A stretch of 64,000 nucleotides of DNA from Astropecten irregularis. Taxonomy: Eukaryota > Echinodermata > Asteroidea > Paxillosida > Astropectinidae. Below are positions 45,525 through 59,358 of the stretch, piece by piece; position 1 is the first letter of the stretch, and the number at the start of each line of letters is the position of its first letter. The stretch spans positions 18,017,662 to 18,081,661 of the forward strand of contig OZ020252.1 of assembly GCA_963971285.1 (NCBI GenBank), in the 5' to 3' direction. The notes beneath the pieces were generated by a model. It did not search any database. It was not told where the DNA came from and worked only from the letters and a program-made list of their open reading frames with translations. Both the position numbers and the translations under genes were made by a program.

Positions 45525-45609
45525 TGACAATTTGTCTTTGTTTACATTTCCATGACTTAAAATTAATCCAGTCACTTTCTCTTGTGGTTAGGCCTATTTG
45601 ATGATTAAG
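45525..45609 (+). mobile_element. tRNA-derived SINE-like element, 3' remnant
   Basis: Keeps the post-tRNA block (TTTGTTTACATTTCCATGAC) and the 3' terminus (CTCTTGTGGTTAGGCCTATT then TGATGATTAAG). The tRNA-like part is lost or unrecognisable. Confidence 0.6.
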
Positions 45610-46240
45610 TATCACTCTGTAAATCTGTTTTGATAACATTGATGTCTTCTCATTATCATTCAAGCCCTAGTGTTGACCATGTGTCTCATGGTTCCGGTTC
45701 TCACAGCTTTTAAACCAAACATCCCAACCAAAGATAAATAAAAACAATCATTTCCTATCAAAGGGATTCTGTCGGCCAAAAGTTCCCAAAAGACACCGAG
45801 AAAATGCACAAAATCGCCCCAAAACGGAAAAAGAAGTGCCAACTGAGTTGAAGAGTGAGCCGAATCCAGTGATGTAATTCCCACTGGGTCCAGTCTAGAC
45901 ACGGGGCATCACTTTGTAAAAACCCTCTGAAATATAAGACCCAATAATATGCCAGTTGATGTCATCGTGTTTACATAGCTACCAGGTAGAAAAAGAAGGT
46001 GCTTTTGGGAGCCAGTCTAAAAAAAAATAACCTCTTCCTCTCAGTGGGTTAAGGGATCACTCAACTTTTGCCATTTTTATCTTGTTCTGCCTGGAATGCA
46101 ATTTTTCCGTATTTAGATGGCCAAATGGATGAAGCTTGAAAAAGTGCAATATTATGCCTACATGTACATGTACATGTAGATGTACAGTGTAATTTCAATG
46201 ACATGACCATTGCACTTAATGAAGACAACCTTCAATCATA

Positions 46241-46476
46241 GGGGGTTTACAAAACAGAGGCTTAGGCTCAGGCTCCAGCATTGATATACATTATGCTGAA
46301 AATATAGATTGTGGTTTTTCATTGAAGTTGAAGCTCTGTTTTCCTTTTCAAACCCGAGAATCTCCTTCCGAACCGCAGCCAAAAGCCTCTTTTTTGATAC
46401 CCGTTATTTCAGAATGGATTCAAGAAATGGAAATGGAGCCTGAGACAGAGCTTGAGCCTCCGTTTCGTAAACACCC
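46241..46476. mobile_element. hexamer-ended MITE (GGCTCA family), copy 5
   Basis: GGGTTTACAAAACAGAGGCT and AGCCTCCGTTTCGTAAACACCC are the two ends. The interior TGCTGAAAATATAGATTGTG is in the same orientation as copy 1. ATA flanks both ends, a possible short target duplication. Confidence 0.88.
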
Positions 46477-46556
46477 ATAATATGATTTAATAACAATACA
46501 AGTAATACAAGTAATAAACTGCTCATCAGCCACAATAACCTGAAATATATCAAATG

Positions 46557-46603
46557 CTTGGAGTTAGGAGGGCCTGACACGTTTCGATCCTAGCAGGATC
46601 TTC
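46557..46603. repeat. single arm of the 37751 hairpin family
   Basis: CTTGGAGTTAGGAGGGCCTG followed by TTTCGATCCTAGCAGGATCT matches one arm of the fold-back at 37751-37852. Confidence 0.75.
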
Positions 46604-49600
46604 CTCATGATTTAATAACATTACATTAAACATTACATTTTCTTGATTACAGCCTGACTGGAAAGTTCTCCACACAATCTGCACCTTGTTTAAAAAGAAG
46701 CACCTGATTGTTACAGTATGTAAGAATAACCAGGGGGTTGTATCATGATCCATAAACATTCAAGTACTGAGAATGAGGTTGTCAATCAGTCATCCCATTT
46801 CACAGGTGCTGAGTTACAGTCTGTCTGGTGGGGTCCTGCATGCTGTAACTCCACGTGGGTCATGTGAGGTCAAGTGGGGTCACGGTGTATGAATTGAACA
46901 TGCCTGCCGGAGGTCATAAACATACATGAACATGTGGTTTTTCTCAATTTGATGGATGTGCTTGCATTATGTACAGGGATGTTTGACAATCATGAAGCTT
47001 AATTCTGGGGGGGTGATGGGGGGTTAAAGCTGGATGCTCTTTGCCACTGTGGCCTTGCAATGAACTGAAATTGTGGATTTTAATGTAGATTCCTGTTTTC
47101 TGTCTATAGGATAGCATACATGTGTACAAAAATATACATGTAGCACTTTGCCGTGGTTTGAATGGGAAACGTGAGTGGTGTCTTGTACACGTGTACAGTA
47201 CCGGTATATGTGCATGTGTGTTTGAAGGCAAAGTTTGCACATGTTTAATTGGAATATCAAATTTCAGAAACAAAAATCTCAATGCTGTATAATTCAATTA
47301 CTATTCTTGACCATTAACATGAAAGGTGTACATTTAATTTAAAAATGCATATTAATTATCATTTATTTCTAATTGCAATGGCAATGCATGTAGAGTAAAA
47401 ATGTAATTATGTTCAAACTTGTGAGTATACGTACAGTACAGTACAGTACATTACAGTATAGGCCTACACTGTATTGACTGTAATATACGTACAGTACATG
47501 TGGTTTGCGCATCATACGTACTTGTACCATGCTTGTATAGCTTTGTGTAGTATTTAAATCCGTGTAGGGTCCTATGTGCATAGTTTGTGTATTGCTCAGT
47601 TTATGCGTCATATTGATAAATAAAACTTCAGCATGCTGTCATGTGACGTGATGACATTTCTAAAATAAATCACAAGGACAACATCAGTCTTCCAGCTATT
47701 ACCAAAGAAAGGCCTAATCACTACGGCAACAATGACTGAGCAAATATTCTACCTCAGATGGAAAGCAAACATAATTTTCCCCAATAAATTGAAACGCTCT
47801 CTCTCACTCGCAAGTGTCAGACAACGAGGTGAAACAATCCCACCCTGCCAGATGTGACTAAAATTACACTCACCCTACTTGGTTATTTATGAGTTAAGGT
47901 GAGCTGCAAGTCCTCATTAGGGCGCTGACTCACACTTGTTTTTACTGACTTGTCCTCTGATACACGCTTACAAACTACCATAAGAGAGAACCTTCGCACT
48001 ATAAAAGAAAAATGCATCAAAGTCACGCTGTAGCTTTCGCAACGATGATGTCGCGGCCGTACAGTAGGTTACTCATTTCCAGTAATTCCTGAAATCTGGA
48101 CAATCTCTTCATGGGAATCTCACTCCATGAAGAAATGGTTATTCACCAAAACATAATCTGGTTTTGAAAGCATTACATGTGCACAGTGCATTGAGCAGAG
48201 AACATGAATATACATGATTTGATTTGACTTGGTTTTAAATTAAATTCTTGTTATTTATTAATCCTATTTTAAAATCATGTTCACTGTTCTTTGTTTTGTA
48301 TTATAAGTTAATCTATACCGACCTTTATTAAATGCAGCTCAGTTTTATTTTGCTTAAGGCCTAATTGCAAACTTAATGCTTGTGCTATTTATTTATTTAT
48401 CCCTTTTAAAATTCATGTTTACTGTTCTTTGTTTTGTGTCTAAGTTCATTTATATAACAGTTACATGTATGTCTTTCTTTTTTTTACTAGAAATGATTAT
48501 TTGTAATTGTAAACCTAATATTTGTAGTCTTCTGACTTTTTATTGGGTGTTCTTAATACATTGTAAACTGTAATTGAATTGAATTGAATTGATGTACACC
48601 CATGTAGGCCCCTACAATGTACCAACCTGCTTTATACACGTGTACCTATACATGTACATGTATGCAAAGGTTATCAAAATACAATCTACATGGTATAAAT
48701 TACCCCAGTATACATATATCTGATAAATTATGACTACAGACAATGCATGGCACTTATTTTTTGTCTAGATTAATTTGATGTATTGTACATGTACAGTAAT
48801 ATCATGACGCATAATGTGTTTGAATGATCAGACTGTACTTTGAACCTTTGGGTTTGGATAAGTTTGAAAGAAGGAGGGGGTTAGGGCGGGGAGGGGAGGA
48901 CATGGGAAGGGGGCAAGCAACAACATCATCTTGTGGTGGTTGGGCAGGATGGCTATAGGACTATTATAAAGTGTATATTGTAAATGAATTTCAAACTTTA
49001 CCTGTTATTTTCACTACCTAGGCCTACTGTACAAGTCCTGTATTGGAACATGTATAGGCCCTCTTGTTTCATACATGTATGCCAATGCTCTACATACTGT
49101 ATGTGGTGTACAGTAGCTGTACACTAATTACAAATTCATGTAAATTAAGAAGGGCGGGTTCACTTTGTAGCTTATCAAAGTAAATTTGCATTTGATTATT
49201 AATTATTAATTATGATCACAGCATACTGCTCTTCCACAGTATACTTGTTGTATATACACACAATGTCACACACTATACAGTCATGTGAATTGTATACACG
49301 TAGGCCTATACGTGTAAACTATGTACATGTACATGTACATGTACAAAATGATGTGCCCTTACTGCATTTATCACGAGAGAAATCTCATTATGCTTCATAA
49401 TTCATTCCTGCTCAATGGGCCAAATTATCACTCCGGATACAATTTAAGTAAACACCTGCTAAATGTTACAGGTACATGTACATGTACAGGTACATGGACA
49501 TGTATAGTACACGACATTTGTTATACGTGTAGGATCAACACATACAGTATAATATTACACTATACTTTCGAACAGTAATGTAAGGATACTTTTGTTCATT

Positions 49601-50898
49601 TAGATTTCTTGGACCCTACAGTATTAATGGGAACTGCATGTCTGATATGATTGCTTTGATTGGCAAATGTTCACATACAAGATGTATAAAGCCCATGCTG
49701 TCATCTTGATCCTCACATCTCCAGCATCATCATTATACTTTGCTCATTAGGCCTACATGTACAACTATGTAGCCGTGTACCTGTGCCTGTGATAGGGAAC
49801 AGGTGACTGTAGGGAGTGAGTGTGTTCTCATGGGACACATGACGCATTACAACCAGACAAGGTGCATACACAAGTCATACACTAATATGAAATACAGAAA
49901 CCATTCAATGCACAACAATCAATCAATCAGTCAATCCAGCACAATATCAAAAGGCTAAATACACAGCTATTGATATGCCAGTTTGCAAAAATATGATAAA
50001 GGTCAAACGTAAAAACCAGGAAGAAAACGGGAAAAACCACCATGGGAGTATATTGGCCACAAAAATGAAGTCAAGAATTAAAGGGAGCATAGGATTTGCA
50101 AGTATGCATTTTGGCTGAATTTGGTACTTAAACAGAAGTGAAGGTCTTAAACTTCCTTACAGACGTTATTTCATGTACCTTTTTATGCTTTGTTCATCTG
50201 GATAGCAGAAATACGGCTGAAATAATCTTGCCCCCTTCGAATCCTTCACGGTTACACCACGCTTTCGAAATGCAAAAAAATCATTCGGACAAACAATCTA
50301 TTTTTAAATTTTCCTTGAAAAACCCAGCATCTGATGAACCAAAATTTCACATGGTGGCTGTTTGCACTGTTTAGGAACTGTTGAGTCCATTCCTGTCTCA
50401 AACTCAATAATTTCTTTTGGAGGCCTTGCAAATTCTGCCTTTACATGTAAGTTCAATTAATCTGCATCAAAATCTTGCTTTAATCATTATACTACAATGT
50501 ATTTAATTGCGCACATTTATTAACCACACTGTGGCAATTGGCAATTCATGTTGTACCAGTTAGTTACCCTTTAGATAATGAATATTTTTTTCTCAAGTAA
50601 ATGTAAGTGCACTCTTGCTAATTTTATAGGTGTATTCCACTTAGAGCAACATAATGATGTTAAAATGGAATGTATGAATATTGATTATTGTATGGATGCT
50701 CTTTTTTTCTTGGCCCTTGGAACTGAAGGTACACATGCCCAAGGAGTAGAAATTGAATTTGCGGTTTACATTTTATTTCTAATGCCATTTCTCTCTGCGC
50801 CAGCCTTAATGAGGTCCCATTGAATCATTCATGAATTGCTGGGCCAATTATTGAAATCCAATCTTCATTCCGTGCACATCTTCCCTCAAGGTACCACA

Positions 50899-50995
50899 TA
50901 GCCTGGCAAATCCCTACGGTACATCTTTCTACCCTGCAGGGTGTGTAGAGCGACCGGCAAACCCTTCAGGGAGAGAGAGGAATATTGCCAGGCTA
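50899..50995. mobile_element. short TAGCCTGGCAA-ended hairpin element
   Basis: TAGCCTGGCAA and TTGCCAGGCTA are exact inverted complements 97 bp apart end to end. The interior carries ACCCTGCAGGGT and further CCCT/AGGG pairing. No coding. Confidence 0.65.
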
Positions 50996-51542
50996 GGTAA
51001 TCAGGAGATAATGACTTCAGACTAGTTTCCTTTAACTGGAATTTCACAGGCGCCAAAATCTACCATTCAAATTTGATCAAAAAGAGTTGATGGCCCTGTC
51101 TGGTCTAGCAAGTGGAAACACTACATTCATTAAGTATACATGTATGCTGTTATATACAGTGTGTTTTATGCATTGAGACCCCACTCTATAATGTACAGTA
51201 TCTAGAGATGTAGGCCTATACATGTAGGGCTCCTATAAAAATGCATAGAATTCAAAGGTGAGTATGCTGTCATAAAATAAATGTACTCTAACCTGGTGGA
51301 ATGATCCATAGTCTCCATCTACATGTACATGTACATTAATTTTCTTACATGTTCAATGATTTTTCTGTTTATTCATTGCAATTTACAAGTATGGGCCTAT
51401 AGACGCGATCCAGTAAGCCCCTCCCATTGGACACGTGGGCAATGAACATGCGTACGTTCCTCTCCAATGTCACACTGCATGTTCCAGTCGCACGCTCCAT
51501 ACGCGCACGTACATGTACATGTACAGTACATTAGTCAGACTT

Positions 51543-51655
51543 ATAGTGAACGAAAAAGAAAACTGGTACCAGACTAATTTGAATCCAACGGCTTCGGTTT
51601 AATTGTACTTCTTCAAACGCAGGATGGATGCACCGTGAATAAGGCCTAAAGGACA
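51543..51655. repeat. dispersed repeat shared with 32730-32835
   Basis: AAAACTGGTACCAGACTA, GAATCCAACGGCTTCGGTTT and GGATGGATGCACCGTGAATA have counterparts in the same order at 32730-32835. The last block also ends the hairpin at 16638-16709. Confidence 0.6.
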
Positions 51656-52640
51656 GATCAACTTGTGATACATGTACATACATCCATGCTTTAAAATATA
51701 TTGTGTGTATTGAGGGGTATAGCAAAATCACACCTGTAGGATACAAACAAGAGAAAAGAGCACAAAGGCAACTGGCAACTTTTCTAGCATAGGAAACATG
51801 CCTTGATGGTATAAGTGACTCAGAGGCTCAGAGCAAGCTCAGAAAGATGGAGTATAGTGAGACATTTGACAATCCTGAATTCACGCTCACAGTGTGTAAG
51901 GAAATAAAAGTTGATACCCTAGGTGCTGATGGACCAAAGGGGCGCCATCCATGATTTGCCAGAAAGTTTCTAAAAAAGGGGGTCATAGTCCCCCTCAGGC
52001 TCAGAATGAATCACTGACTTTCTCCTGGTAAGGGAAAACTTCTGTTTCAAAGAATACATGGGACGATATTTTTGAATTCATCATGTATGGCACAGATGAA
52101 ATATTCAGTGCCCAGCCAAGAAAGCTAAAAGCAGGCCTGGAATTAAGTTTTGAAAGGGGCAAGGCCACTTTTCCATTGCAAGGGGCACTTCCATTGGAAA
52201 ATCATAATGTCTATGGAGTATGGAAACATTTGAAGGGGCACCAAGGCCAAGAACCAGGGCAACAAAGGCCATGACCTCTGTGGCCTCCGTTCCAGTCTTG
52301 TTAAAGGGGTTCAATCATTGCTCCAATTACATAACTTTTTAGGCAATTACATTATGAAAAGATATATATTTTATCTCACTCATGTTTTTGTTTCACAGTA
52401 AGACCTCATCAATAGTTTGGCTTTAGGCTCTAGCTTTATTAGGCCTTGTTTCCATTTTCAAAAAGCTAAAAAAAAAAAGGGTTGTGAGATTTTGCATTTG
52501 TAATGTTTGTTTGTTTGTTTGTTTGTTTGTTGTTGTTGTTTGTTGTTGAAGTTGTTAAAACTGGAGCATCTGCATATTGTACGTACTGTAGGCCTGCTAC
52601 ATACATGTACTTCCAAAAAACAGCCAAGGGTATACCAGAA

Positions 52641-52777
52641 TTAAGCCCTGTCCGCACTGGACTTTTTGGGGGGCAAAGTTACAGAGACGTTGGGCATTTT
52701 GCCCATTTGTTAAGTCCAGTGTGGACGTCTCGGGAAGTCTTCCTCTCAGTTACTGTCCAGTGCAGACAGGGCTTTAA
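52641..52777. mobile_element. TTAA-flanked AGCCCTGTC MITE
   Basis: TTAA then GCCCTGTCCGCACTGGAC at the left; GTCCAGTGCAGACAGGGCT then TTAA at the right. About 20-bp arms, 137 bp in all, and a further inner pair around AAGTCCAGTGTGGAC. A different sequence family from the AGGTA elements but with the same TTAA borders. Confidence 0.75.
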
Positions 52778-55110
52778 TTTACTCTCTAGGTTTATTGTGC
52801 GTATAAATGTTTTTTTTTTATTCAGTTCCAGTAAGAGGCAATTATTTTGCTGTTGGAAATGGTGAATAAATAAACAGATAACAATGAATGAGGCTGAATT
52901 CAAAGTCAAAGTACAGGCCCGATTCAAAGCCAAACGTTGATGAGGCTTGGAAAAAGGCCATTGATTTTCCCACGATTCACTATCACAGATACTGATTCAG
53001 ACAACCTTTGATCCTGCCAACAAGCCCAGGAATCTCGACTATCCCAGGAGTGGAAATATCACGTGGGAAAAATTTATCATAATATTTGGACACAACCGAC
53101 ACCCGGACTATTAAAAAAAATTTAACTGCATAAAATATACTGTACTTGCGCAAATAAACAATCGGGTGCTAGGAACGCACACCTAATAACATGACGAAAC
53201 TAACCGGTATCCCACCTTACTCATCATGACGATGTTGTTTTATTGGATTGCGACAATTGGCAGAGTACCAACTTTGTTGGAACAGATGGACATGCAATTG
53301 ACCATGTCAGCATTTTTAATGGATTTAATTTATTACAAGCTTGCATCATGCGCATGAGATGAAATTCCTTTTTTTCAAATTGGAGCAATAAAAGATTCCT
53401 AAAAGCTTTTATACAGGGATATTTCAATATTTATTTTGTAGTTGTGTGAGTGTCTCGTATTCTTGTTCACCTTTGCAAGTTAATCATCATCTTACGGTAG
53501 GTCTGATCTCGGCCTTTGAATCCAGTTGGAATATGAGACGGTAGTCTGGTGCCAGGAATGAAGGGGCAACATTGATAAGATTAACAGCGCCTTCGTAAAC
53601 GTCTCAACGCAACTAAATATGCCGGTCATTGTCAAGCCTGAAATTCACACCTTGCCTGACCTACAGAGCAGACAGTGACGACACGAGATGGGACAAAAAG
53701 TCGCCAGCCCTGAGGGTTTTCAAGGCCGGATATTCAGGATACAAGCATCTTGACATGTATAATCCAATTCTCTTCCTTCATCTTTGAAGCCTGTTTTTTT
53801 TTTGTGATTTTCGAAATTCTACATATGAACTTCTCAATTTCTTGTTAATGAATATTTGTACATTGAGAACTTCTCATCACACGCCTAGTTGATATACAGT
53901 ATGGTATATGGACAGTTCCGTAATAATGTCAACCAAATGGACAAAATTTAAACCTTAAGTCTGATGTCATATTGAAGGTCAAAGCATCTACAGTACAGTA
54001 GTTTCTTAAAATGATATGCCTTTTTCTCAAACATTCATGTTTTCTCATTTGTGAGGTTGTAATGAAATAGGTGTTAAAATACTATTTTTGGTGTGCCAAA
54101 AGTGCAAGTTCTATTCACCCTGTAACCATGGTAACTTAACTCAAAATAAACACTGACATTCAATCTGATGTCATTTCAATACCCACTACATGTGCATATA
54201 TGTACCTGTACATGTATAAAGCCAATGTAGATGTTTCTGAGATGCAATTTTGTTATTACCGGTATGTACATGTATGTACTCAGGCAAATTGGCCATATCA
54301 GTGTGCACATCTGCAACCACATCACACATCATACAGGACATGTAATTTCATCGGCCATTAATGGCTGAAGATAAGAGAGAATACACATACCATATGATAT
54401 AACCATGGAGGTATGATATAACCCTATGACCTTCAAACACAGATAATCCTATAAATACATGAGCTGGCTCCATATAGCCCCTCCGACCGACCGACCAACC
54501 AAGGCGAAGGAAAACAAGAAAAATATTTGGCCAGCTTGCTTTCCCATCAATAAAGAGACTAAGAATTTGTGCATCCATATGTGATATGAATACACTTTAG
54601 GCCTACAGTACGTCTTTCCTTTTTTTTTTAAATTGGCTCTACGGCATCAAAATGTCTTAACCTTGACCATGGGCGATTGAATTTTGTAAGGAAACCCGTG
54701 GAACTGTCATGGGAGTTTCCTTGACAGGGGTAATCACCCTTATCAACCGGCCTAGTAAGTCCCCACTAGCTACTACGACGGATCCAGATGTCATAATCCC
54801 CTGTTCCCTTGTGACCTGGCTCTGCTTTGGTTGGCTGCCCGATTGAGAGCCCCCTGATCTGTGACAATTTTTTTGCCAGTGTATCTCTAGACAAGATTCT
54901 GGAATTCAATACGTCTCCAGAAAATAATAATGGCGTTAGACTGTGGGAAGAAACTGGCAGGAAGCACGGAAAAAATTGCAGACAAAGTACGGATGTGTAT
55001 CATAGGTTAAGAGCTACTAAGCCAGTGTGCGGTTGCAACTGGCTATATTTCAGTCAAAGTCTTGTGTCTGAAATGCGACACATTGAAACAATTGGCAAAC
55101 AAATGACTTT

Positions 55111-55286
55111 GGGCCTTTACGAAACCAGCCTTGAAGCTAGGCTTGGGATTAATTTTGCCACCGCCATTTTGTGTCCTTCGGCTTAATCATGTGGCTCAAT
55201 CCCTTCATTTCGTTCAGTGGGCCTTATTAATGGCAGTAGCGAAATAAGTCCCAAGCCTCGCCTCAATCCAGGTTTCGTAAAGGCCC
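55111..55286. mobile_element. inverted-repeat element (GGGCCT... family), copy 2
   Basis: GGGCCTTTACGAAACCAGCC and GGTTTCGTAAAGGCCC terminate about 40-bp arms that continue through AGGCTTGGGA against TCCCAAGCCT. It accounts for the C-terminal part of the unsupported plus-strand frame at 54827-55186. Confidence 0.85.
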
Positions 55287-56126
55287 TGTTTAACTTTTGA
55301 AACGGTTGACATTGAAATAGATACCGGTTGTATTGAACAAAAAGTTACATTTTTACATGTTCCATTGATCACAAATATGCGATAATACTGTATTTGTCTA
55401 AGTATCCCTACGCCCCAAAAAAATCAATTCAATAAATCAATCAAAAATCTTAAATGAAAGGCCACGGGGAATTTTTAGTAAACTCCCAGTTGAACTTGAA
55501 CATGATTTCCGAATGCAAAAACATCCTGAAGCACAGTAATGCCGAAGATCATGTACCAAGGTCTACAAAGGCTGAACATTCAAGTACAGCATCAGGAGCT
55601 TACCTCTGATGTACATGAACACATGGGCCTACACACCAGACATGGCATGTAGGGAATATTGAAAAATAAGGATATTTATAGCTGGAGCTGTTTTGGAGAT
55701 CAAAGTGCTGAAGTAATCCACGTCGGAGTATGGGAACAAGACTCAGTAAGGTATCAGTTCAATTCATCCACAGATCCACCGGAATCCTAACAGGTCCCCT
55801 GTCGCACCCTACAACTTCCCCCTCCGGCCCTCCCTCCTCCCCCCTTCTTTGCCAAGTGCCCAAGCATCTCTTCATCTGTGGAGGAAGGGGCTGAACCCGC
55901 CTTCAAATCAAATTTTGGCTGCCATTTCCAGACATCCTGTCTGGCTTTTTTAATCCGTCTTTCAAGAAATTCATAAAAAAATTGGCAGGTCCTATGCCAT
56001 TTTAAAAACCACCAGACTACTTCCAGTACCAATACGAAATATGCAATCCATAAAAAATATTATCAGCACTAAATGAGTGATGTACAGTGTACATGGTCTA
56101 CATTTTCTGAAACCACGTGCTGTAAT

Positions 56127-56394
56127 CAGTGGCGTATCTAGAGAAAATGGCAGTCGGGGCAAGTGCTAAAATGCCGCCCCCTAATTCCAACTTCTGAAGC
56201 CAAAGAAAACAAAAGCAAGACAATTTGAAAATGGAAGCTTTCTTTGTTTGTTCATTGGATTAGATTTCTATTAACTTCAATGGTACAGCTCCATTTTCTT
56301 TCTTCTTTTTTTTCCCTTTGCGTTTTTTGCGCCCACACGCTAAAAAGTAGCACCCATGGCACATCCCCCCCCCCCCCACCAGGATACACCACTG
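56127..56394. mobile_element. hAT-like non-autonomous element
   Basis: Starts CAGTGGCGTATCTAG and ends CCAGGATACACCACTG, inverted complements of the CAGTGG type typical of hAT transposons. The flanks GCTGTAAT (left) and GCTGTATG (right) share the first six of eight bases, fitting the 8-bp target duplication of hAT. The interior has GCCGCCCC and a long C run. No transposase. Confidence 0.7.
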
Positions 56395-56910
56395 GCTGTA
56401 TGGCAATGTCACAAGGCTTACCACAAATGATGCATACAGATAACACAAAATAAAATTAGAAAAAATGTAGCACTTGGCAATTCCAAGTTATCCTGACATT
56501 TGCTAAATATAACACACACTAATTCAGCACAATTCTAAAACACCACGTTTGTCAGAACCAGCACATCAGGGATGCACATGATGCTGGCAAAATGTCGCCC
56601 ATCAATTACTCAATATCTGTAGCAATGACAACAAACGAGTCATTTTTGACCCAAACAGCGGGACAGAGACATCTTCCCTGAGGAATGCCAGGAATTTTTA
56701 ATCACTAAGACAAACAATCAGGGAGAGCCACGTGCTTTTGTTGCTTTCTGAGCAAACTGATGGGACCTGGGGACTTTCCTCATTATAGCTCCTAAATCAT
56801 TCCTCCAATGCCAACACTTCTGTATTATAGTTATCATCCATATCAAGTGGCCAGTATAGAGAGCTGAAGTGCTTCGAATAAAAAAAATTGGCTTTGCAGA
56901 AAAGTCTTGG

Positions 56911-57302
56911 TTATGTACTATAATGATACTTCGGTAGTACCGGTATACCAAAACAGAAATCTTCACAGATCTACCTACAACTTACAGGGTATAAAGATGG
57001 TGATGGTACAGTAGATAATTCAAGTTTTTCTGCATGAAATGCTGTATTTACATGTACTGTATCTAGAAAAGAGTAAAACCAATAGACCCAAAACAATTTT
57101 GATCTTTAAAAGATTTAATAAACAATACAGTGACAAGATTTTTAATATATCGTGGGTGTTTTTCACTGTTTTCTCAAAAAGTGGGCACCATATGGGACTG
57201 AAATTTTCACAGAAGACTGTTGCAGTATCTTCCTTGATATTTTTGCCCATCAATCTGTATTTCTTGGACAAAAACCAAAGTATGATATTACAGTACCTTT
57301 AA
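56911..57302. mobile_element. TTAA-flanked MITE, copy D
   Basis: The right end ACCAAAGTATGATATTACAG then TACCT and TTAA (57299-57302) is intact. The left end has diverged (ACTATAATGATACTTCGG) and lacks TTAA. The interior matches copy C, including TTCACTGTTTTCTCAAAAAG. Confidence 0.8.
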
Positions 57303-58975
57303 TAAAAATCTATGGTTGGCAGTCCAAATTTCATATAAAGACAAGTATTGTTAGTGACTGGTTGGATTATTAAGGTGTTGTTCACTTGGCATGAAAATTG
57401 CACTGACATATGGCTAGTTCTTTTTTTAATGAATTTGGCAACAGACTGTCACTCTGGACTTGAACACGTTTTTGCACTAACTATTATTGATGGCTTTTTG
57501 AGGGTTAAATTACATGCAAGTAATAGTAATAGTGCATCTATTTTTCTGCCCACTGAGCATTAGTCGCAATTTATACAAAAATGCCTGAGTGTATGTATAT
57601 ACACATACACAGTACACACACAAAAACCCTACAAGAAACCACTCACTAACTTGCTACAGTACTTCCCATCTTGTACAAATTTGCATCTCCCACCGCTCAA
57701 ATCATTGCCTACGACAGCAAATCATCTTTGATAACCTTGGACACTTTTATAAACCGCATCCCCACATCCCCCCCAACGCCCCCCTCCCTCTAAGAATGTT
57801 TTTGTTTCTTCTTTAGACTGCCAGGAGTAATGGTTCTAAACCTCCACGGTCCGGGACACTGAGCAATCAGATATGACATTGCCTAATGGAGGGAACATTG
57901 TCTGGTGTTTGACGGGACACAAAGCCGGCTGCATGGGGCTTGGAGAGAAGAGAAGGAGGCAGGGGCCTGGGGTGTGCTGCGGAGTAACAAAGAAGGGGAA
58001 GAGTCTGGGGACGGGGAAGGGGTTAGGGGGAGAAGCAGAGGCAGAGGCAGGGAATAGCTTGGGGTGCGATAAAAGCATCCATTCTTGGGCCAGTCGAGAC
58101 AGTAGTACAATGTCAGCCCGAGGGCCTTCCATGTTCAACCCACAATGCCAACCAAAGCAGACCCTTGGGTATTTTTCCTCCAGAATGGGCCTGTCACAAA
58201 GAGTGTGAACTTGGCTAATAGGCTGACGACGCCTACGATGTATACCTGTAATGTGCATCAAGATGGTAGCAGATGGCATTCAAATCAAAATAGAATATTA
58301 TCATATTCTTTGAAAATTCAGAGGAACTGACTCTACGTGTACACGATGTATCATACAGTGTACCGGTACATAAACATACTGTACAGTACACACGTATGTA
58401 TAGTACAGTACATGATCATATACCACTATGTGTACAGTGAACACTATACTTGACCTTGTTCATTTTGTTGATCATGAACGACTGAATGTTTTTAAAATAC
58501 ATGAAGCATCACTTCACAATGAACTTTTAGGATTGTCACAATAGCTAGCTGTTTTAGTTGACATTTAACGACAAGGCCAACACTGGCAACAGAACTGGGT
58601 TAGTTTGGTAAATAAATAAATATCATTTGGTACAATGTCCGGGTATTTTGAGTTTTTGCTGCAACAGTTAGCTATTGCCAGTCAGGATCTACGATATTAC
58701 TATGTACAATTTGTAGACACACACGATACATGTACACTTATGGACTCAAAATAGCTTTATGAGTGTGTACAATACCAGTATACAGTATACATGTATGCTT
58801 TACAGGGTACTATTTTGATTAAAAAAACAAATGCAGCCAGTTATCAACTGATAATATTGATACTGCCATCCCTGGATAAATAAAACTGCAATAGATACAT
58901 CATCACGTATTGTACACGTGTGTATGTACATGTATGTTGTATGTCGTAGGTAGGCGTAACAGGGTGTAGAACAAT
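57303..58975. other. no gene seen
   Basis: Contains the GC-rich block at 57840-58200 with GAGGCA-type repeats (AGCAGAGGCAGAGGCAGG at about 58035). Opposite-strand frames here are both open, and neither shows a domain. TACATGTA-type words are frequent after 58330. Confidence 0.45.
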
Positions 58976-59358
58976 TTAAAGGTATAGTACATGATTGGTA
59001 AAGGTCACAGAACAGTACTCACACTTTGTCTAATCCAGTATGAACATGAAATAAAAAGCCTGTGAAAATTTGAGCTCAATCGGACATCTGAGTCACGACA
59101 AAAAAGTGAAAACCCGACACAATTTCTCTTAAAAAACATAAAGAATGGTTTTGATCTTACCCCGAGATCAAAACTGTTTTCGGTCTTTGTTAAATACATT
59201 ACTTTTTTTAATTCCTGGATAAATCAACATTTTAGGCGGAAATATCTTAACGGGAAGGTATTACCAGCATCATCTTCATACCTTGAAAATTAAATGTAAA
59301 TCTGTGAAAATTTCTGTTTGGGTATTTTACCAATTCTGTACTGTACATGTACCTTTAA
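58976..59358. mobile_element. TTAA-flanked MITE, copy E
   Basis: TTAA then AGGTATAGTACATGATTGG at the left; CCAATTCTGTACTGTACATG then TACCT and TTAA at the right, 383 bp. It is closest to copy A (shared GAGCTCAATCGGACATCTGA, inverted relative to A). Confidence 0.88.

Noticed and set aside
52105..52314. 69-codon minus and 63-codon plus open frames
   Set aside because: Both frames overlap on opposite strands of a GGGGCA-rich segment that looks like a decayed repeat; no domain.
54827..55186. 119-codon plus-strand open frame
   Set aside because: The C-terminal part is the inverted-repeat element at 55111-55286, and the remainder has no recognised homology.
57836..58279. 147-codon minus and 111-codon plus open frames in a GC-rich block
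   Set aside because: Both strands are open because the block is GC- and purine-biased; the proteins are low complexity (Pro/Ser-rich or Gly/Lys-rich).
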